Assembly: GCA_007741555.1 (NCBI GenBank)
Contig: CP036526.1
Location: 3,038,001 to 3,102,000 of the forward strand
Direction of reading: 5' to 3'
DNA from: Stieleria marina
GTDB taxonomy: Bacteria > Planctomycetota > Planctomycetia > Pirellulales > Pirellulaceae
DNA: 64,000 bases
Each line of letters begins with the position of its first letter. The stretch's first letter is position 1. Made by a program: the position numbers and the translations under genes. Under the pieces are notes generated by a model. It was given only the letters and a program-made list of their open reading frames with translations. It did no database searches and was not told the origin of the DNA. This document shows positions 28,403 to 37,129 of this stretch, one piece after another.

Positions 28403-29962
28403 CTACTTCAACGAGTATTCGCTGTCCGCGTCACTACGCAAGTAGGATTCATGAATCCCGATTGGCCATAGTCGCCCGGACAAACGGTCGTAGCCGACTT
28501 CGACGAGATCCGCATTCTTGTCTTCCATGCGAAGGTAGTCGTGCCAATACACAAGCGTGGGTTCTCTTTCGATTCGCTCAACAGGAGACTTTTTGTCCTT
28601 CGGGGTAGTCTTGTCTGAACTTCTTAGAGCGTGTGATCGAAGTGTGGCTTGCAGTTCGACGGTCGCACCGTAAACGGTTTCTGTTTCTGACTTACCTGCT
28701 GAGACTAATTCTCTGGTGGGGCGACTGGGCCGGTATTCTGTCCTGGTGCCAATGCGTCGATACCTACCGGATTGGTGTTTTTTTCGCCACAGATAAAGCT
28801 GGCGCTGGTACTTGTAAAGTTCGTCGCCGCTGAGTTTCAGTTTGACTTTCACGTCGCTGTCGCCATTTTTACCATCGCCATTGTCACCGTCGCTTGGTTC
28901 CCGCCACTTAAACGCTCTGCCGGGTTGCAGGCGAATGAGCGTTTGCAGCGATCGCGTTAGGCTCCGCTGTATGTTCTTGGCAGTTGCGTCATAGGGAATT
29001 GCATATCCCTCTTCCACTTGCAAATTGGCCGTTGCGGGATCGCCGGCAAGTGCCGAGTCGGTTGACAGAGAACGGCTGAGACTATCAGCCAGACGGTAGC
29101 CTTCTGCCATCAAGGCATTTAGTTCGGGAACACGTGCGATCCAGACCTCGCGAACGCGCTTGCGTTGGGCATCGTCAACTAGCTGGCGAAAGTTCGCGAC
29201 GCAAAACACCAAAGCTTCCAATTCCAAATCGGAAAGCGAATCAACGTTGTCAATGTATTTGTCAATTAGGCTGGTTGCATGGTTAGTGTGATCGACTGAT
29301 TGTTGCGGCAGCCACAGCATGGATTCGCGAGGTGAACGGTAGACTTCGCCGGCCAAGGCATACAACGCGAATTCAGAACCTTGGGGATCGTTGGTCAAGT
29401 CTTCCGCCAACACGCCTAATTGGACAAGTGAACCCAATGCCAAAGCGGCTCGGCAAGGTTGACGTGCGAACAGATCCGCACGTTTCAGCGCGAGATGCTC
29501 TAACATTTCCTTGTCAACATGGAGGTAGTGACCGACTGCCGGATCCGTTAATCGCGCGACGATTCCGGATTCTGTGTCGCTCAGGCGCAGAGCTGAAATG
29601 CCATAGTGGTGTTTTAGGCATTCGTGCCGAAGTACTTGGTACTGTCCCCAGCCGGTTCTCCCAACCAGTAAGAATCCCAGGCACAGACAAACGGCGGCGA
29701 GCAGTACGACGCCGATGGTCCCAAGTGTTTTTCCCGCTTGCGTGTAACGCATCTGCAGGCCTAGCAGCAGTATCGCTACCAACGCCCACACGTAGGGCAA
29801 CCAGTTTTCATTGGCTAGCACTGAGTAAGGGAGACGGCCGAAAATTTCTTGGCGTTGCAGGACGAAAAAACAGAGGAAGCTGGCCGCTACTGCGACGGGA
29901 GCCAGCGAAAAAAGCCAGTTCTTACGAATCGGTTGCTTCGAAGCGGTCTGAGAATTCGACAT
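28403..29962 (-). CDS. Membrane protein of unknown function
   Basis: 519 residues with three hydrophobic segments in the first 105 residues (about 18-36, 55-72, 80-100), then a long hydrophilic helical part. That part includes a charged Asp/Gly/Lys stretch at about 375-390 ('DGDNGDGKNGDSDVK') and an Arg/Tyr-rich C-terminal region ending in the acidic 'DADSEYSLK'. I do not recognise the family. The first three helices look like an anchor and the rest a cytoplasmic or periplasmic domain. It is 175 bp upstream of the kinase start on the same strand, so a regulatory link is possible but not shown. Confidence 0.65.
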   Translation of the reverse strand: MSNSQTASKQPIRKNWLFSLAPVAVAASFLCFFVLQRQEIFGRLPYSVLANENWLPYVWALVAILLLGLQMRYTQAGKTLGTIGVVLLAAVCLCLGFLLVGRTGWGQYQVLRHECLKHHYGISALRLSDTESGIVARLTDPAVGHYLHVDKEMLEHLALKRADLFARQPCRAALALGSLVQLGVLAEDLTNDPQGSEFALYALAGEVYRSPRESMLWLPQQSVDHTNHATSLIDKYIDNVDSLSDLELEALVFCVANFRQLVDDAQRKRVREVWIARVPELNALMAEGYRLADSLSRSLSTDSALAGDPATANLQVEEGYAIPYDATAKNIQRSLTRSLQTLIRLQPGRAFKWREPSDGDNGDGKNGDSDVKVKLKLSGDELYKYQRQLYLWRKKHQSGRYRRIGTRTEYRPSRPTRELVSAGKSETETVYGATVELQATLRSHALRSSDKTTPKDKKSPVERIEREPTLVYWHDYLRMEDKNADLVEVGYDRLSGRLWPIGIHESYLRSDADSEYSLK

Positions 29963-30390
29963 GCGGCGCGTCCTGCTCTTGTAAGGACGCTGGGTGTAGC
30001 GACCACGTCTTGAATAAGGGGCTTATTGCAAATTGAATATAGCTGACCAATTGCTGTGTCCAAACCATCCGTAGACCCGTCGGCTCTACACTGGCAACGC
30101 TGCCGCAAAGCAAGCGTCGCCATTGTCATCCATTGCGTCTTACGAACTACACGACTAGCAATGGAACGGCGCCTTGTATTGGTCTCGAATTTTGTTATTC
30201 AGGGCGACAATCGGTTCCATCTAGCGACAATCTCAGCTTCGCAGTTGCAAAAACGGACTTGCCTTATCCTGATGGCCTTGCGAGTGTCCAAACGAGATGA
30301 ATTTCGGTTCGTACAGTTTTGTGTGCGGCCCCAACGTGTGTTTGAAAACGACGTATCCTCCCGTGGCCAAATCTAACGGCTGATTTGAAT
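29963..30390. other. 428-bp divergent spacer
   Basis: Lies between the minus-strand membrane protein and the plus-strand DUF3592 protein and should hold both promoters. No convincing gene, repeat or RNA was seen. Confidence 0.4.
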
Positions 30391-31128
30391 ATGAATACCG
30401 AGCCTGTTGCACTTTGGAGCCTATGCTGGCGTTTGCGCGGTGGCCTCTTCTGGCTCCTTTTGATCTGTTTTTTATTTATCGCGGCGACGTTTGTCTTTAC
30501 GGGAGGCAAAGCCGAACAACTGGCTTCCGATCGAGTAGAAGCGGTTGCCACGATCACTCAAGCCAAGAACTACTGGGGAAGCGGAACGATCCGAAGCAGT
30601 AGCACAGGGACATACAGCACGGTGCGCAAGGTCGATATGACCTTCACGTTCCAGACCGAAGACGGCCGTACCATCGAAGGCCAGAAACACATCCCCGACT
30701 CCACGGGAGATGTTGCCGTGGGGGAGATTATGCCCGTCTGGTATTCCGCGTCACAACCCGAGGTCTACGAATTAGCTATCGGGCATCAACAACGTAACAC
30801 GAATGCCTATCGATGGCTCGCGGTGATCTTTGGGTCGATCTTCGCCACATACTTCGTCATCATGCCTTTTTCGAAGGCGAAGAAACTGCTGACGATTCGA
30901 GACCAAGGCAAGGCCATGGAAGCGACCGTTCGAGAACCGGCAAGGCACGACGTCCAGCACGGCCGCGGCGAACACTTGCACTGGCAAGTCGAAGGGCTGC
31001 AGCCTGAATGGTCTTTTTTCCCTGTTCCCGAATTCGATCGGCCTCAGGCTGGCAAGGCGATTACCGTGTTCCACTACAAAAACAAATCGGTCTGGGAAGG
31101 CGAGTTCGGACCGAAGGCCGTCCGCTGA
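30391..31128 (+). CDS. DUF3592-type membrane protein
   Basis: About 245 residues from the ATG at 30391 (a TTG two codons upstream is also in frame). Two transmembrane segments, at about 18-38 and 140-162, flank an exposed beta-rich domain. This domain has the DUF3592 pattern: 'VEAVATITQAKNYW', 'TFTFQTEDGRTIEGQK', then 'VGEIMPVWYSASQPEVYEL', where P-V-W/Y-Y-x-x-x-x-P is the family hallmark. A second small domain follows the second helix. The role of DUF3592 proteins is not known. The gene is followed by the decayed peptidase fragment on the other strand. Confidence 0.78.
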   Translation: MNTEPVALWSLCWRLRGGLFWLLLICFLFIAATFVFTGGKAEQLASDRVEAVATITQAKNYWGSGTIRSSSTGTYSTVRKVDMTFTFQTEDGRTIEGQKHIPDSTGDVAVGEIMPVWYSASQPEVYELAIGHQQRNTNAYRWLAVIFGSIFATYFVIMPFSKAKKLLTIRDQGKAMEATVREPARHDVQHGRGEHLHWQVEGLQPEWSFFPVPEFDRPQAGKAITVFHYKNKSVWEGEFGPKAVR

Positions 31129-31185
31129 TCAACTTTGTCGAGCTGTTGTCAGAGCATAGAAGACCCATCGCCTAACTCGGAACAA

Positions 31186-31385
31186 AAAGACGGTCGCTGG
31201 TCAAGCTTGCAGCAAACATGGTCAATCGCTGTGCCACGCTAATTGTTATGCAGCGTCCGTAGCTGTGCACCGCGATCGATGTCATCCAGCGAGATCGTTG
31301 CAACGTCGCCGCCGTGAAATGGCAATGCGTTGGAATCATCGGGGGCCGCGCGGTCTAGGGCTGCCGATTGATTGTGAAGCAAAGC
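31186..31385 (-). pseudogene. Decayed 3' fragment of an M42 peptidase gene
   Basis: On the minus strand this stretch encodes 'AALDRAAPDDSNALPFHGG' and then 'ISLDDIDRGAQLRTL', matching the C-terminus of the intact M42 peptidase at 34386-35453 ('AALGRAAPNDSNVLQIHGG' ... 'ISLDDIDCVAQLLTL'). About 15 residues that contain the metal-ligand His motif 'RYMHSAVE' are missing, and there is a scrambled insertion near 31226-31260. At DNA level the outer parts line up with 34405-34615 at roughly 70-75% by eye. There is no start or body to the gene. I read it as the remnant of a duplicated copy. Confidence 0.8.
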
Positions 31386-31419
31386 CTGTTCTACTTTCGA
31401 GTCTCTGACGACCGCAAAG

Positions 31420-32037
31420 CTATTTTGGCGCGACGCCTTCCACGACATGCAATGACTTCGACGGATCGACGTCCTTGAGGATTTGGTGCTTGCCGCTTGG
31501 CCAACGGATCGACAGTTCATCAATTCTGTCGGCATCGCCGATGCCAAGGTCAACGATAGCGGGTGCTTGGCCCATGAAACCATTTGCGGGGAATACGTCC
31601 CGTACGACGCGACGATCACCGACACGTGCGATCAATCGCGTGCCGATCCCCAGTCGGTTGCTTTCGACTCCTTCCAAAGAAAGTCGCAGTCGATTCTTCT
31701 GCGGAATCCGGTTCAGGAAAAGTCGCAGTGGACCACCGCCCACCGACGCTACCAGCAAATCCAAGGCTCCGTCCTGGTTGATGTCGGCCGCGATAACAGA
31801 ACGAGAGTCGGAGTCGATATCGACGTTCGATGTAAACGAGCCGTCGATGAAATCGCTTCCGTCGACGCCCAGGTACAAACGGTTGCGTTCGTACGCGCTT
31901 AAGTTTTCCCCTTCTTCAACAATCTGGAATGCATTGCCGACCCAAAACTCTCCGGCCGCTTCATCAACCTCGCCCAGTTTCGGGTGAGTGCAGGTTCGGT
32001 TCATCGGCTGTGTCACGACAGCCCTCCAGAAGCACGT
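31420..32037 (-). CDS. C-terminal part of FG-GAP/UnbV protein, same frame as the upstream gene after a TGA
   Basis: This open stretch continues, in the identical reading frame, the gene at 32038-33984 past its TGA. The sequence straight after the TGA reads 'TCFWRAVVTQPMNRTC', then an FG-GAP strand set ('SVIAADINQDGALDLLVASVGG') and a complete ASPIC/UnbV domain ('GIGTRLIARVGDRR', 'VDLGIGDADRIDELSIRWPSG'), ending at 31420. A separate start at a GTG (32016) is possible but has no good ribosome-binding site and would cut a domain. Either the TGA is decoded, for example as selenocysteine, or the gene is disrupted by a nonsense mutation. Coding quality on both sides is intact. Confidence 0.7.
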   Translation of the reverse strand, partial: TCFWRAVVTQPMNRTCTHPKLGEVDEAAGEFWVGNAFQIVEEGENLSAYERNRLYLGVDGSDFIDGSFTSNVDIDSDSRSVIAADINQDGALDLLVASVGGGPLRLFLNRIPQKNRLRLSLEGVESNRLGIGTRLIARVGDRRVVRDVFPANGFMGQAPAIVDLGIGDADRIDELSIRWPSGKHQILKDVDPSKSLHVVEGVAPK

Positions 32038-32040
32038 TCA
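32006..32040 (-). other. In-frame TGA with SECIS-like hairpin (candidate selenocysteine site)
   Basis: The TGA occupies 32040-32038 on the minus strand. After 14 bases comes a perfect 6-bp stem, GGCTGT (32023-32018) with ACAGCC (32011-32006), closed by a 6-base loop CGTGAC. The loop begins 21 bases after the TGA and its second base is G. Both properties fall in the range reported for bacterial SECIS elements. The decoded sequence would be Sec-Thr-Cys. This is a candidate only; no sel genes are in the window. Confidence 0.4.
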
Positions 32041-33984
32041 TCCATCGGGTTTTCCGCGTTTAAAACTCATGAATCCGGTTGTTGCGTAGATATCCAGAAA
32101 CCCATTCGAGTCGAAATCAGCCATCGTCGGCGCGTAGGCCCATCCAACATCGTTGACGCCTGCGACCTCACTAATCTCGCGAAATGAACTTGAATCGCCT
32201 TGGGCGGTGTAGAGCCGGTTGCCAGCACACGACCCTTTGATTTGTTCGTAGATGCCCGATGGGTAGTCTTCGTCGCCGACGTTTTTGATGATTCGACGGC
32301 CCATTTTGGAATACATGTTGGCGACGTAGAGCTCGGGACGACCGTCGTTATTCAAGTCGCCAGAGCATGCACCCATGCTGGTTGCAAAATCGGAAGTACC
32401 TACGACTTTGGACACTTCCTCGAACTTGCCGTTGCCAAGATTGCGTAGGTGAACGTTCTGGCCAAAGTCATTGGCGACATACAAATCGGGGAAATGATCG
32501 TCGTCCATGTAGTGCCATACCGCAGCGAACGAGTGTCGCGCACCGGCTCCGGATCGGCTCTCGATCGTTACATCGCGAAAGTGCCCGCCTTCGTTGTGCC
32601 AAAGGTGATTCTCGGCACCTGTCTTGGCATCCCCGACCCAGGGTTTCGGTTTTCGAGAGCGACGAATCCGTTTTTTGTCCTGGTACAAGACATACAGATC
32701 GGGCAAGCCATCGCAATCGTAATCGGCCACGCAGGCACCCATCGGATCATGGCCGATTTTGAGTCCCGACAGTTTGGTAACGTCCTGAAACGACGTGCCG
32801 TTTTGATTTTTGTACAGGCGATTGCCCAACAGCAAGTCAGGCCAACCGTCGTTGTTGTAGTCGATCCAAGCCACCAAACTGGTAATAAGCCCCTCTTGAT
32901 ACTCAAACTCCCAGGATTTCAGCCACATCTGTTCGGCGACGTCTTGAAAGCTCTCGCCAGCAACCGATTGCAGCAGGAGCGGCGTCCCGGTGTAGGTCGC
33001 GACGGCAATGTCGGGAAAACCATCCTTGTTAAAGTCGGTCACGGCGACTTGAAACGAGTACTGGTTCGTAAGTTCGGGATCCATGTTCCAGTTGTCAGCG
33101 ATGCCAAGCTGCGCAAGCCCCGTTGCTTTTGTCGCCTCTTCCATCAACGCCTGTTTACCGCGACGTGAACTTCGGGATTCATCCGTCCAGCTCGTAATGA
33201 TCTTGCCGTGCTTGATTTCCGCGTCGTCTTGAAAACATAGTTTGACAGAATGAAAGGACTCGACGATCTGACGTTTTCCATCACGGTCCGCTCCGGAGCA
33301 TTCAAGAAGGATTCGCGACGTCCAGTCCTTTCCATTGGTCGTGTTCAGCTCCAATATGCGAAAACGAGAACCGTCGATCTTGGCCATTGAATCGATCGAA
33401 TCTACAATCCTTGCTGCCAGGCCCTGTGCGTTGGACTTCTGCAAATCTGAATCGCTCCGCGTCTCCACCACCGTGGCAACTGTGTCTCGAATCTCATTTC
33501 CTGGAAGTAAAATCGAGACGCTCGCGTCGTCTGTGAAAAAATCTGCGATCGCTGACTCATCGCGATTCTTTAATGCTGATCGAAACGCTTTGCCAAGATA
33601 GGTCTCTAGTTCGAACGTCTTGTGCTCCACTTCCCAGATGTGTTTCTGTTTCTCCTGGTTCAGAACAACTTCGGCACTGAGCTCATTCTTAGAAAGAGCT
33701 GCGCCGTCCGTCGTCGATGCGTTCTCGATCGCCGACGCATTTGGCCATCGGGGGTCGCCGGGAGAGTCTTTGGCCGAGACGCTGTTTTCGACCACTCCAT
33801 CTGAAGTGGAATTTCCCGCGTCAACGCTTGCCTCGGATTTCTCAATCTCAACATCGATGACGACCACTGCTTCTGTCGCTGGCTGTTCCATTGCTGTGAA
33901 CACCAAAGCCAGCATCAGGCCGGCCAGTAAGATGGCAAAGCCCCAAGCGATCTTTGATTTCGGTGCTGACTGAAACTCATTCAT
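32038..33984 (-). CDS. Membrane-anchored FG-GAP/VCBS repeat protein, N-terminal part up to an in-frame TGA
   Basis: 648 residues to the TGA. An N-terminal transmembrane anchor (about residues 13-32) is followed by an acidic linker, a domain at about 110-280 of unclear family (possibly NTF2-like, 'FRSALKNRDESAIADFFTDDASV' in two halves), and FG-GAP/VCBS propeller repeats from about 300 with calcium-type loops: 'DFNKDGFPDIAVATY', 'DYNNDGWPDLLLGN', 'DYDCDGLPDLYVLY', 'DLNNDGRPELYVAN', 'DFDSNGFLDIYATTG'. The frame stops at 32038 in mid-propeller, and the missing FG-GAP and UnbV parts follow in the same frame. It differs from the giant TPR-UnbV genes further right in lacking TPR repeats and a lipobox. 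Confidence 0.85.
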   Translation of the reverse strand: MNEFQSAPKSKIAWGFAILLAGLMLALVFTAMEQPATEAVVVIDVEIEKSEASVDAGNSTSDGVVENSVSAKDSPGDPRWPNASAIENASTTDGAALSKNELSAEVVLNQEKQKHIWEVEHKTFELETYLGKAFRSALKNRDESAIADFFTDDASVSILLPGNEIRDTVATVVETRSDSDLQKSNAQGLAARIVDSIDSMAKIDGSRFRILELNTTNGKDWTSRILLECSGADRDGKRQIVESFHSVKLCFQDDAEIKHGKIITSWTDESRSSRRGKQALMEEATKATGLAQLGIADNWNMDPELTNQYSFQVAVTDFNKDGFPDIAVATYTGTPLLLQSVAGESFQDVAEQMWLKSWEFEYQEGLITSLVAWIDYNNDGWPDLLLGNRLYKNQNGTSFQDVTKLSGLKIGHDPMGACVADYDCDGLPDLYVLYQDKKRIRRSRKPKPWVGDAKTGAENHLWHNEGGHFRDVTIESRSGAGARHSFAAVWHYMDDDHFPDLYVANDFGQNVHLRNLGNGKFEEVSKVVGTSDFATSMGACSGDLNNDGRPELYVANMYSKMGRRIIKNVGDEDYPSGIYEQIKGSCAGNRLYTAQGDSSSFREISEVAGVNDVGWAYAPTMADFDSNGFLDIYATTGFMSFKRGKPDG

Positions 33985-34385
33985 GAAAATTGACTAATCC
34001 AATCGGCAACAAAGAAACACAGCAATCTGCGGGGGAATCCACCGCCAAAGACTAGTTCATTGAAAAGCAGTCGTCAATTTTCTCGCACGTCGCAGCAGGG
34101 CGCATCACTTTTTGAAAATGGGAGATGGTTTTTTAGCGGTATGACGCAAGCCATCCGGTCGTTGACGCATCGGACGGCTCGCGCCGTTCCGCCGACAGGC
34201 TCGTGAAGTTCCTGTTGCATCAGCAGATGCATCAACGCCAAGCACTTTGTCCGACATTGTGTTCAGAATCATTTGATTCTTGACAGCCAAAGTAACTTGT
34301 TGCGAGAGTTTTCCGAACGCTACACGGGCTGGCAGCTGAAACTGCAGATCGTGCCAAGGAGCATGACGAATTGTATCTGGGGTGA
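33985..34385. other. 401-bp spacer downstream of the M42 peptidase gene
   Basis: Both neighbours are on the minus strand. An open frame of 94 codons (34105-34389) begins with a TTG that overlaps the peptidase stop codon as TTGA. Its C-terminal half is Arg/Ser-rich and looks non-coding, so I do not call it a gene. No hairpin with a T-tract was seen. Confidence 0.35.
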
Positions 34386-35453
34386 TCAACCTGGAATGAA
34401 ATCACAGTCGTTGGTCAAGCTTTGGGCAAACAACGTCAATAGCTGTGCAACGCAATCAATGTCATCCAGGGAGATCGTTTCGACTGCCGAATGCATGTAG
34501 CGGTTGGGAATCGAGACCAATCCCGTGGCAACGCCGCCACCGTGAATTTGCAATACGTTGGAATCATTGGGCGCGGCGCGTCCCAAGGCGGCCAGTTGAT
34601 AGGGAATTGAATTTGATTCGCACAGTTCGATCAGCCGAGCGGCCAATTTGGCGTTGATGTTTGGACCACGAAAAATAACGGGGCCCTTCCCCAGTTTGAT
34701 GTCGCCTTGCTTGTTCTTATCAATCGTGGGGCAATCCGAAGCATGGGTAACATCAACGGCGATGGCGACGGACGGTTTGATGCTGCCAGCTGCCGTGGTT
34801 GCCCCACGCAAACCAATCTCTTCCTGGACGGTCGCGACGCTGTGCAGGTGGCACGAAAGATTCTTCTCCTCGGCTGAGCAACGACGGAGAGCTTCCATGA
34901 CCGTCCACATGCCCGTTTTGTTGTCCATGCCTGGACTAGACATCAGACTTCCCTGCAATCGCCGGTGTCGAAGCTCCAGTGTGACCGGATCACCCACACG
35001 GACCAGCGACGCTGCTTCGGCTTGATCGGCGGCGCCGATGTCTAGCCACATTTGTTCGAACTGAACGACTTGGCCGCGTTCCTTTGTGGTGAGCAGGTGA
35101 ATTGGCTTTCGGCTGATGACGGCATCGATGGGTCCGTTGGCGGTCCAAATGGTCATGGCTTGCCCGACCAATTGTTGGGGGTCCCATCCGCCGATCGTTT
35201 GTGCGTACAGAAAACCCAGTTCATCGATGTACGAAATCACCATCCCAATTTGGTCACAGTGTCCCGCGTACATCAGTCCCGGACCATCGGTGTCGCCAAT
35301 CGTTGCAATCAAGTTGCCGTGGACGTCGGTGCGAACAGCGTCAGCGTGCGGCGTGATGTAGTCGCGGATCACCGCTTGGATTGGTTCTTCGTAGCCGGAA
35401 GGACTGGGCGTGGAAAGTGCTGTCTGAAAGAAGCGAAGTGCGTCGGGTTGCAT
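34386..35453 (-). CDS. M42-family metallo-aminopeptidase (FrvX/YsdC type)
   Basis: A cytoplasmic di-metal aminopeptidase or deacylase that typically forms a large dodecameric shell. The 355-residue product shows all ligand motifs: 'YAGHCDQIG' (His, then Asp), 'SSPGMDNKTG' (bridging Asp), 'TVQEEIGLRG' (catalytic Glu and metal Glu), 'AIAVDVTHASDCP' (Asp) and 'NRYMHSAVE' (His). Length matches the family. The protein should trim short peptides produced by proteolysis. A decayed copy of its 3' end lies 3 kb downstream at 31186-31385, with the FG-GAP gene between them. Confidence 0.94.
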   Translation of the reverse strand: MQPDALRFFQTALSTPSPSGYEEPIQAVIRDYITPHADAVRTDVHGNLIATIGDTDGPGLMYAGHCDQIGMVISYIDELGFLYAQTIGGWDPQQLVGQAMTIWTANGPIDAVISRKPIHLLTTKERGQVVQFEQMWLDIGAADQAEAASLVRVGDPVTLELRHRRLQGSLMSSPGMDNKTGMWTVMEALRRCSAEEKNLSCHLHSVATVQEEIGLRGATTAAGSIKPSVAIAVDVTHASDCPTIDKNKQGDIKLGKGPVIFRGPNINAKLAARLIELCESNSIPYQLAALGRAAPNDSNVLQIHGGGVATGLVSIPNRYMHSAVETISLDDIDCVAQLLTLFAQSLTNDCDFIPG

Positions 35454-36458
35454 GAGAAAGGTTTGGGTTGCGAGAGGAAATGCATTTGGGCACTGACATG
35501 ATTACGTAAAGCCGCGTCGCATCAAAGAGCACCGTCGACTGGCGTGAAACGCGACGTTCGATCTTGGCGATGGGGCGGCCCAAGCATCGAATCAAGCTTG
35601 GCTGGCGCAAATCGAAGACTGCCTGACGGAAATGACCGGTCTGAGGGAAAAAATCTTTTCGATCGGTGCCAGCGCTGGCATTGGAACTTGTGAAGGTGCG
35701 GTGAAGTCTGAAAGACGGGGAAAAGTGCGTTAAAACCACCGAATTGGCCCACCCAGGGGGAGCGGTTTGGTCCGGCTGAGACAGTCAAAACCGCTGATAG
35801 TGCTTGATCCTATTCAAACGCACTAAAGAGTTAGCACGGTTTTACTCGACATAACTCTCGGACAAAGGAATTGTTGATTGAGTTCGCAAGCGGTCGCCCA
35901 AGACAACTTGCTGGCTGGTGGCAATCAACGTTATCCGATGTTCACCCAGGGGGGATTCTGGGAAAGCAGTCACGAGACTGTCGCGAGTTGATCTAACGAG
36001 CCTCGTCATGAGGACATTGCTTGTTGGCTTTGATTTGATACGGACTCATGATGTCGACACGGCGATTATAGCCGAACGTTCCTACGACTCGATTGCGCAA
36101 GTTGCAAGCAATTGCATCTTGCATCGATCGACTAGTACGCGGAACTTTCGGCGTTGGTCGCCGAGGTCAACAGCATCTCTCCACCGGCCAAAGTTCTCTT
36201 TGGTCACAAACAACTGTTTCAATAAAAAACCGCGAGGATCCCGTTCGGAGAGCGTCGCAGGACGCGAGCCGGCTGGTCTGACCCAACGCCAAATTTACTG
36301 CAATCATTTTCGCGAGCGACCCACCGCAAGCGAATGCCAACCGATCAGGACCGGTTGTGATTATGGAGAACGAGGCGAACGAAGACCGCTAGGACAATTG
36401 GTTACCGACGCACCATTGTTCGAGGGAATAATCAACGAGGCGTTATGGAGAGCCTGAG
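35454..36458. other. 1,005-bp divergent spacer, no convincing gene
   Basis: Separates the M42 peptidase (minus) from the HTH-receiver gene (plus). Several open frames exist, the longest 179 codons on the plus strand (35918-36457), which ends one base before the HTH gene. Its composition is Arg/Ser/Thr-rich with no recognisable motif, and I judge it random. The size of the gap suggests regulatory sequence or a decayed gene. Confidence 0.4.
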
Positions 36459-37031
36459 ATGAAGGTCTTTACGACTGGACAGGTCGCCAAGATTTGTAAA
36501 GTAGCACCCCGAACCGTTTCCAAATGGTTTGACTCGGGGCGTTTAAAAGGCTACCGAATTCCTGGATCACAAGATCGACGTATTCCACGCGAATACCTGA
36601 TCAAGTTTCTAAAGGAACACGGTATGCCCCTTGGAGACTTGGAAGACGAAGCGATGGCAAAGTGCCTGATCGTCGCCCAAGACCAAGTACTGATCGAAAA
36701 CTTGAAGCGCGAACTGCCACCCGAAAAATCGTTCAAAGTTGCTGTAGCAGCGAGCGGTTTCGAAGCTGGGATTCAAGCTGAAAGTTTCAATCCAGACTGT
36801 ATCATTGTTGACTTTTCGATTGGCAAGATCGAAGCAGTGCAAATCTGCCAGAACTTGCGCAAGAACATTGACTTCACTGATATCGTGCTGATTGCATTGC
36901 TGCCAGATGATGGCCAGCCAATGAGCTTCGATCGCAGTAGCATCAACGAAACGTTCAAAAAGCCGTTCGACGCCCACTTGTTGGCCGAACGTCTGCGAAC
37001 TCTCGTCGGTGCCAAGAAAGAATTGGTCTAA
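36459..37031 (+). CDS. Excisionase/BldC-type HTH protein fused to a degenerate receiver domain
   Basis: 190 residues. Residues 1-52 form a MerR-like/excisionase-type winged helix-turn-helix ('FTTGQVAKICKVAPRTVSKW', 'YRIPGSQDRRIPREYLIKFL'). Residues 67-185 have the alpha/beta pattern of a response-regulator receiver: 'CLIVAQDQVLIENLKREL', phospho-site candidate Asp118 in 'CIIVDFSIG', and Lys168-Pro169 ('FKKPFD'). The N-terminal acidic pair is not complete ('VAQDQ') and the usual 'DxxMPxMDG' loop is replaced, so phosphorylation may be lost. GGAG lies about 10 bases upstream of the start. It is monocistronic, closed by a strong terminator. Confidence 0.85.
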   Translation: MKVFTTGQVAKICKVAPRTVSKWFDSGRLKGYRIPGSQDRRIPREYLIKFLKEHGMPLGDLEDEAMAKCLIVAQDQVLIENLKRELPPEKSFKVAVAASGFEAGIQAESFNPDCIIVDFSIGKIEAVQICQNLRKNIDFTDIVLIALLPDDGQPMSFDRSSINETFKKPFDAHLLAERLRTLVGAKKELV

Positions 37032-37091
37032 ACTAGAAGAGAGCAAGCCATCGGCTTGTTGAACTTCAGAACGACCGACGAGAACGTCGAG

Positions 37092-37129
37092 AGCGTCGTC
37101 CATCCCCGCAGATGGACGACGCTTTTTTT
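37092..37129 (+). terminator. Intrinsic terminator of the HTH-receiver gene
   Basis: A perfect 12-bp stem (37092-37103 with 37112-37123) with an 8-base loop runs into seven Ts (37123-37129), 61 bp after the stop codon. Confidence 0.93.

Noticed and set aside
34105-34389. 94-codon frame with TTGA overlap to the M42 peptidase stop
   Set aside because: The overlap is suggestive of coupling, but the C-terminal half is Arg/Ser-rich and no homolog-like pattern was seen.
35918-36457. 179-codon open frame directly before the HTH-receiver gene
   Set aside because: Arg/Ser/Thr-rich composition, no motif, no signal or helix pattern, and part of a long low-information spacer. The abutting end looks accidental.
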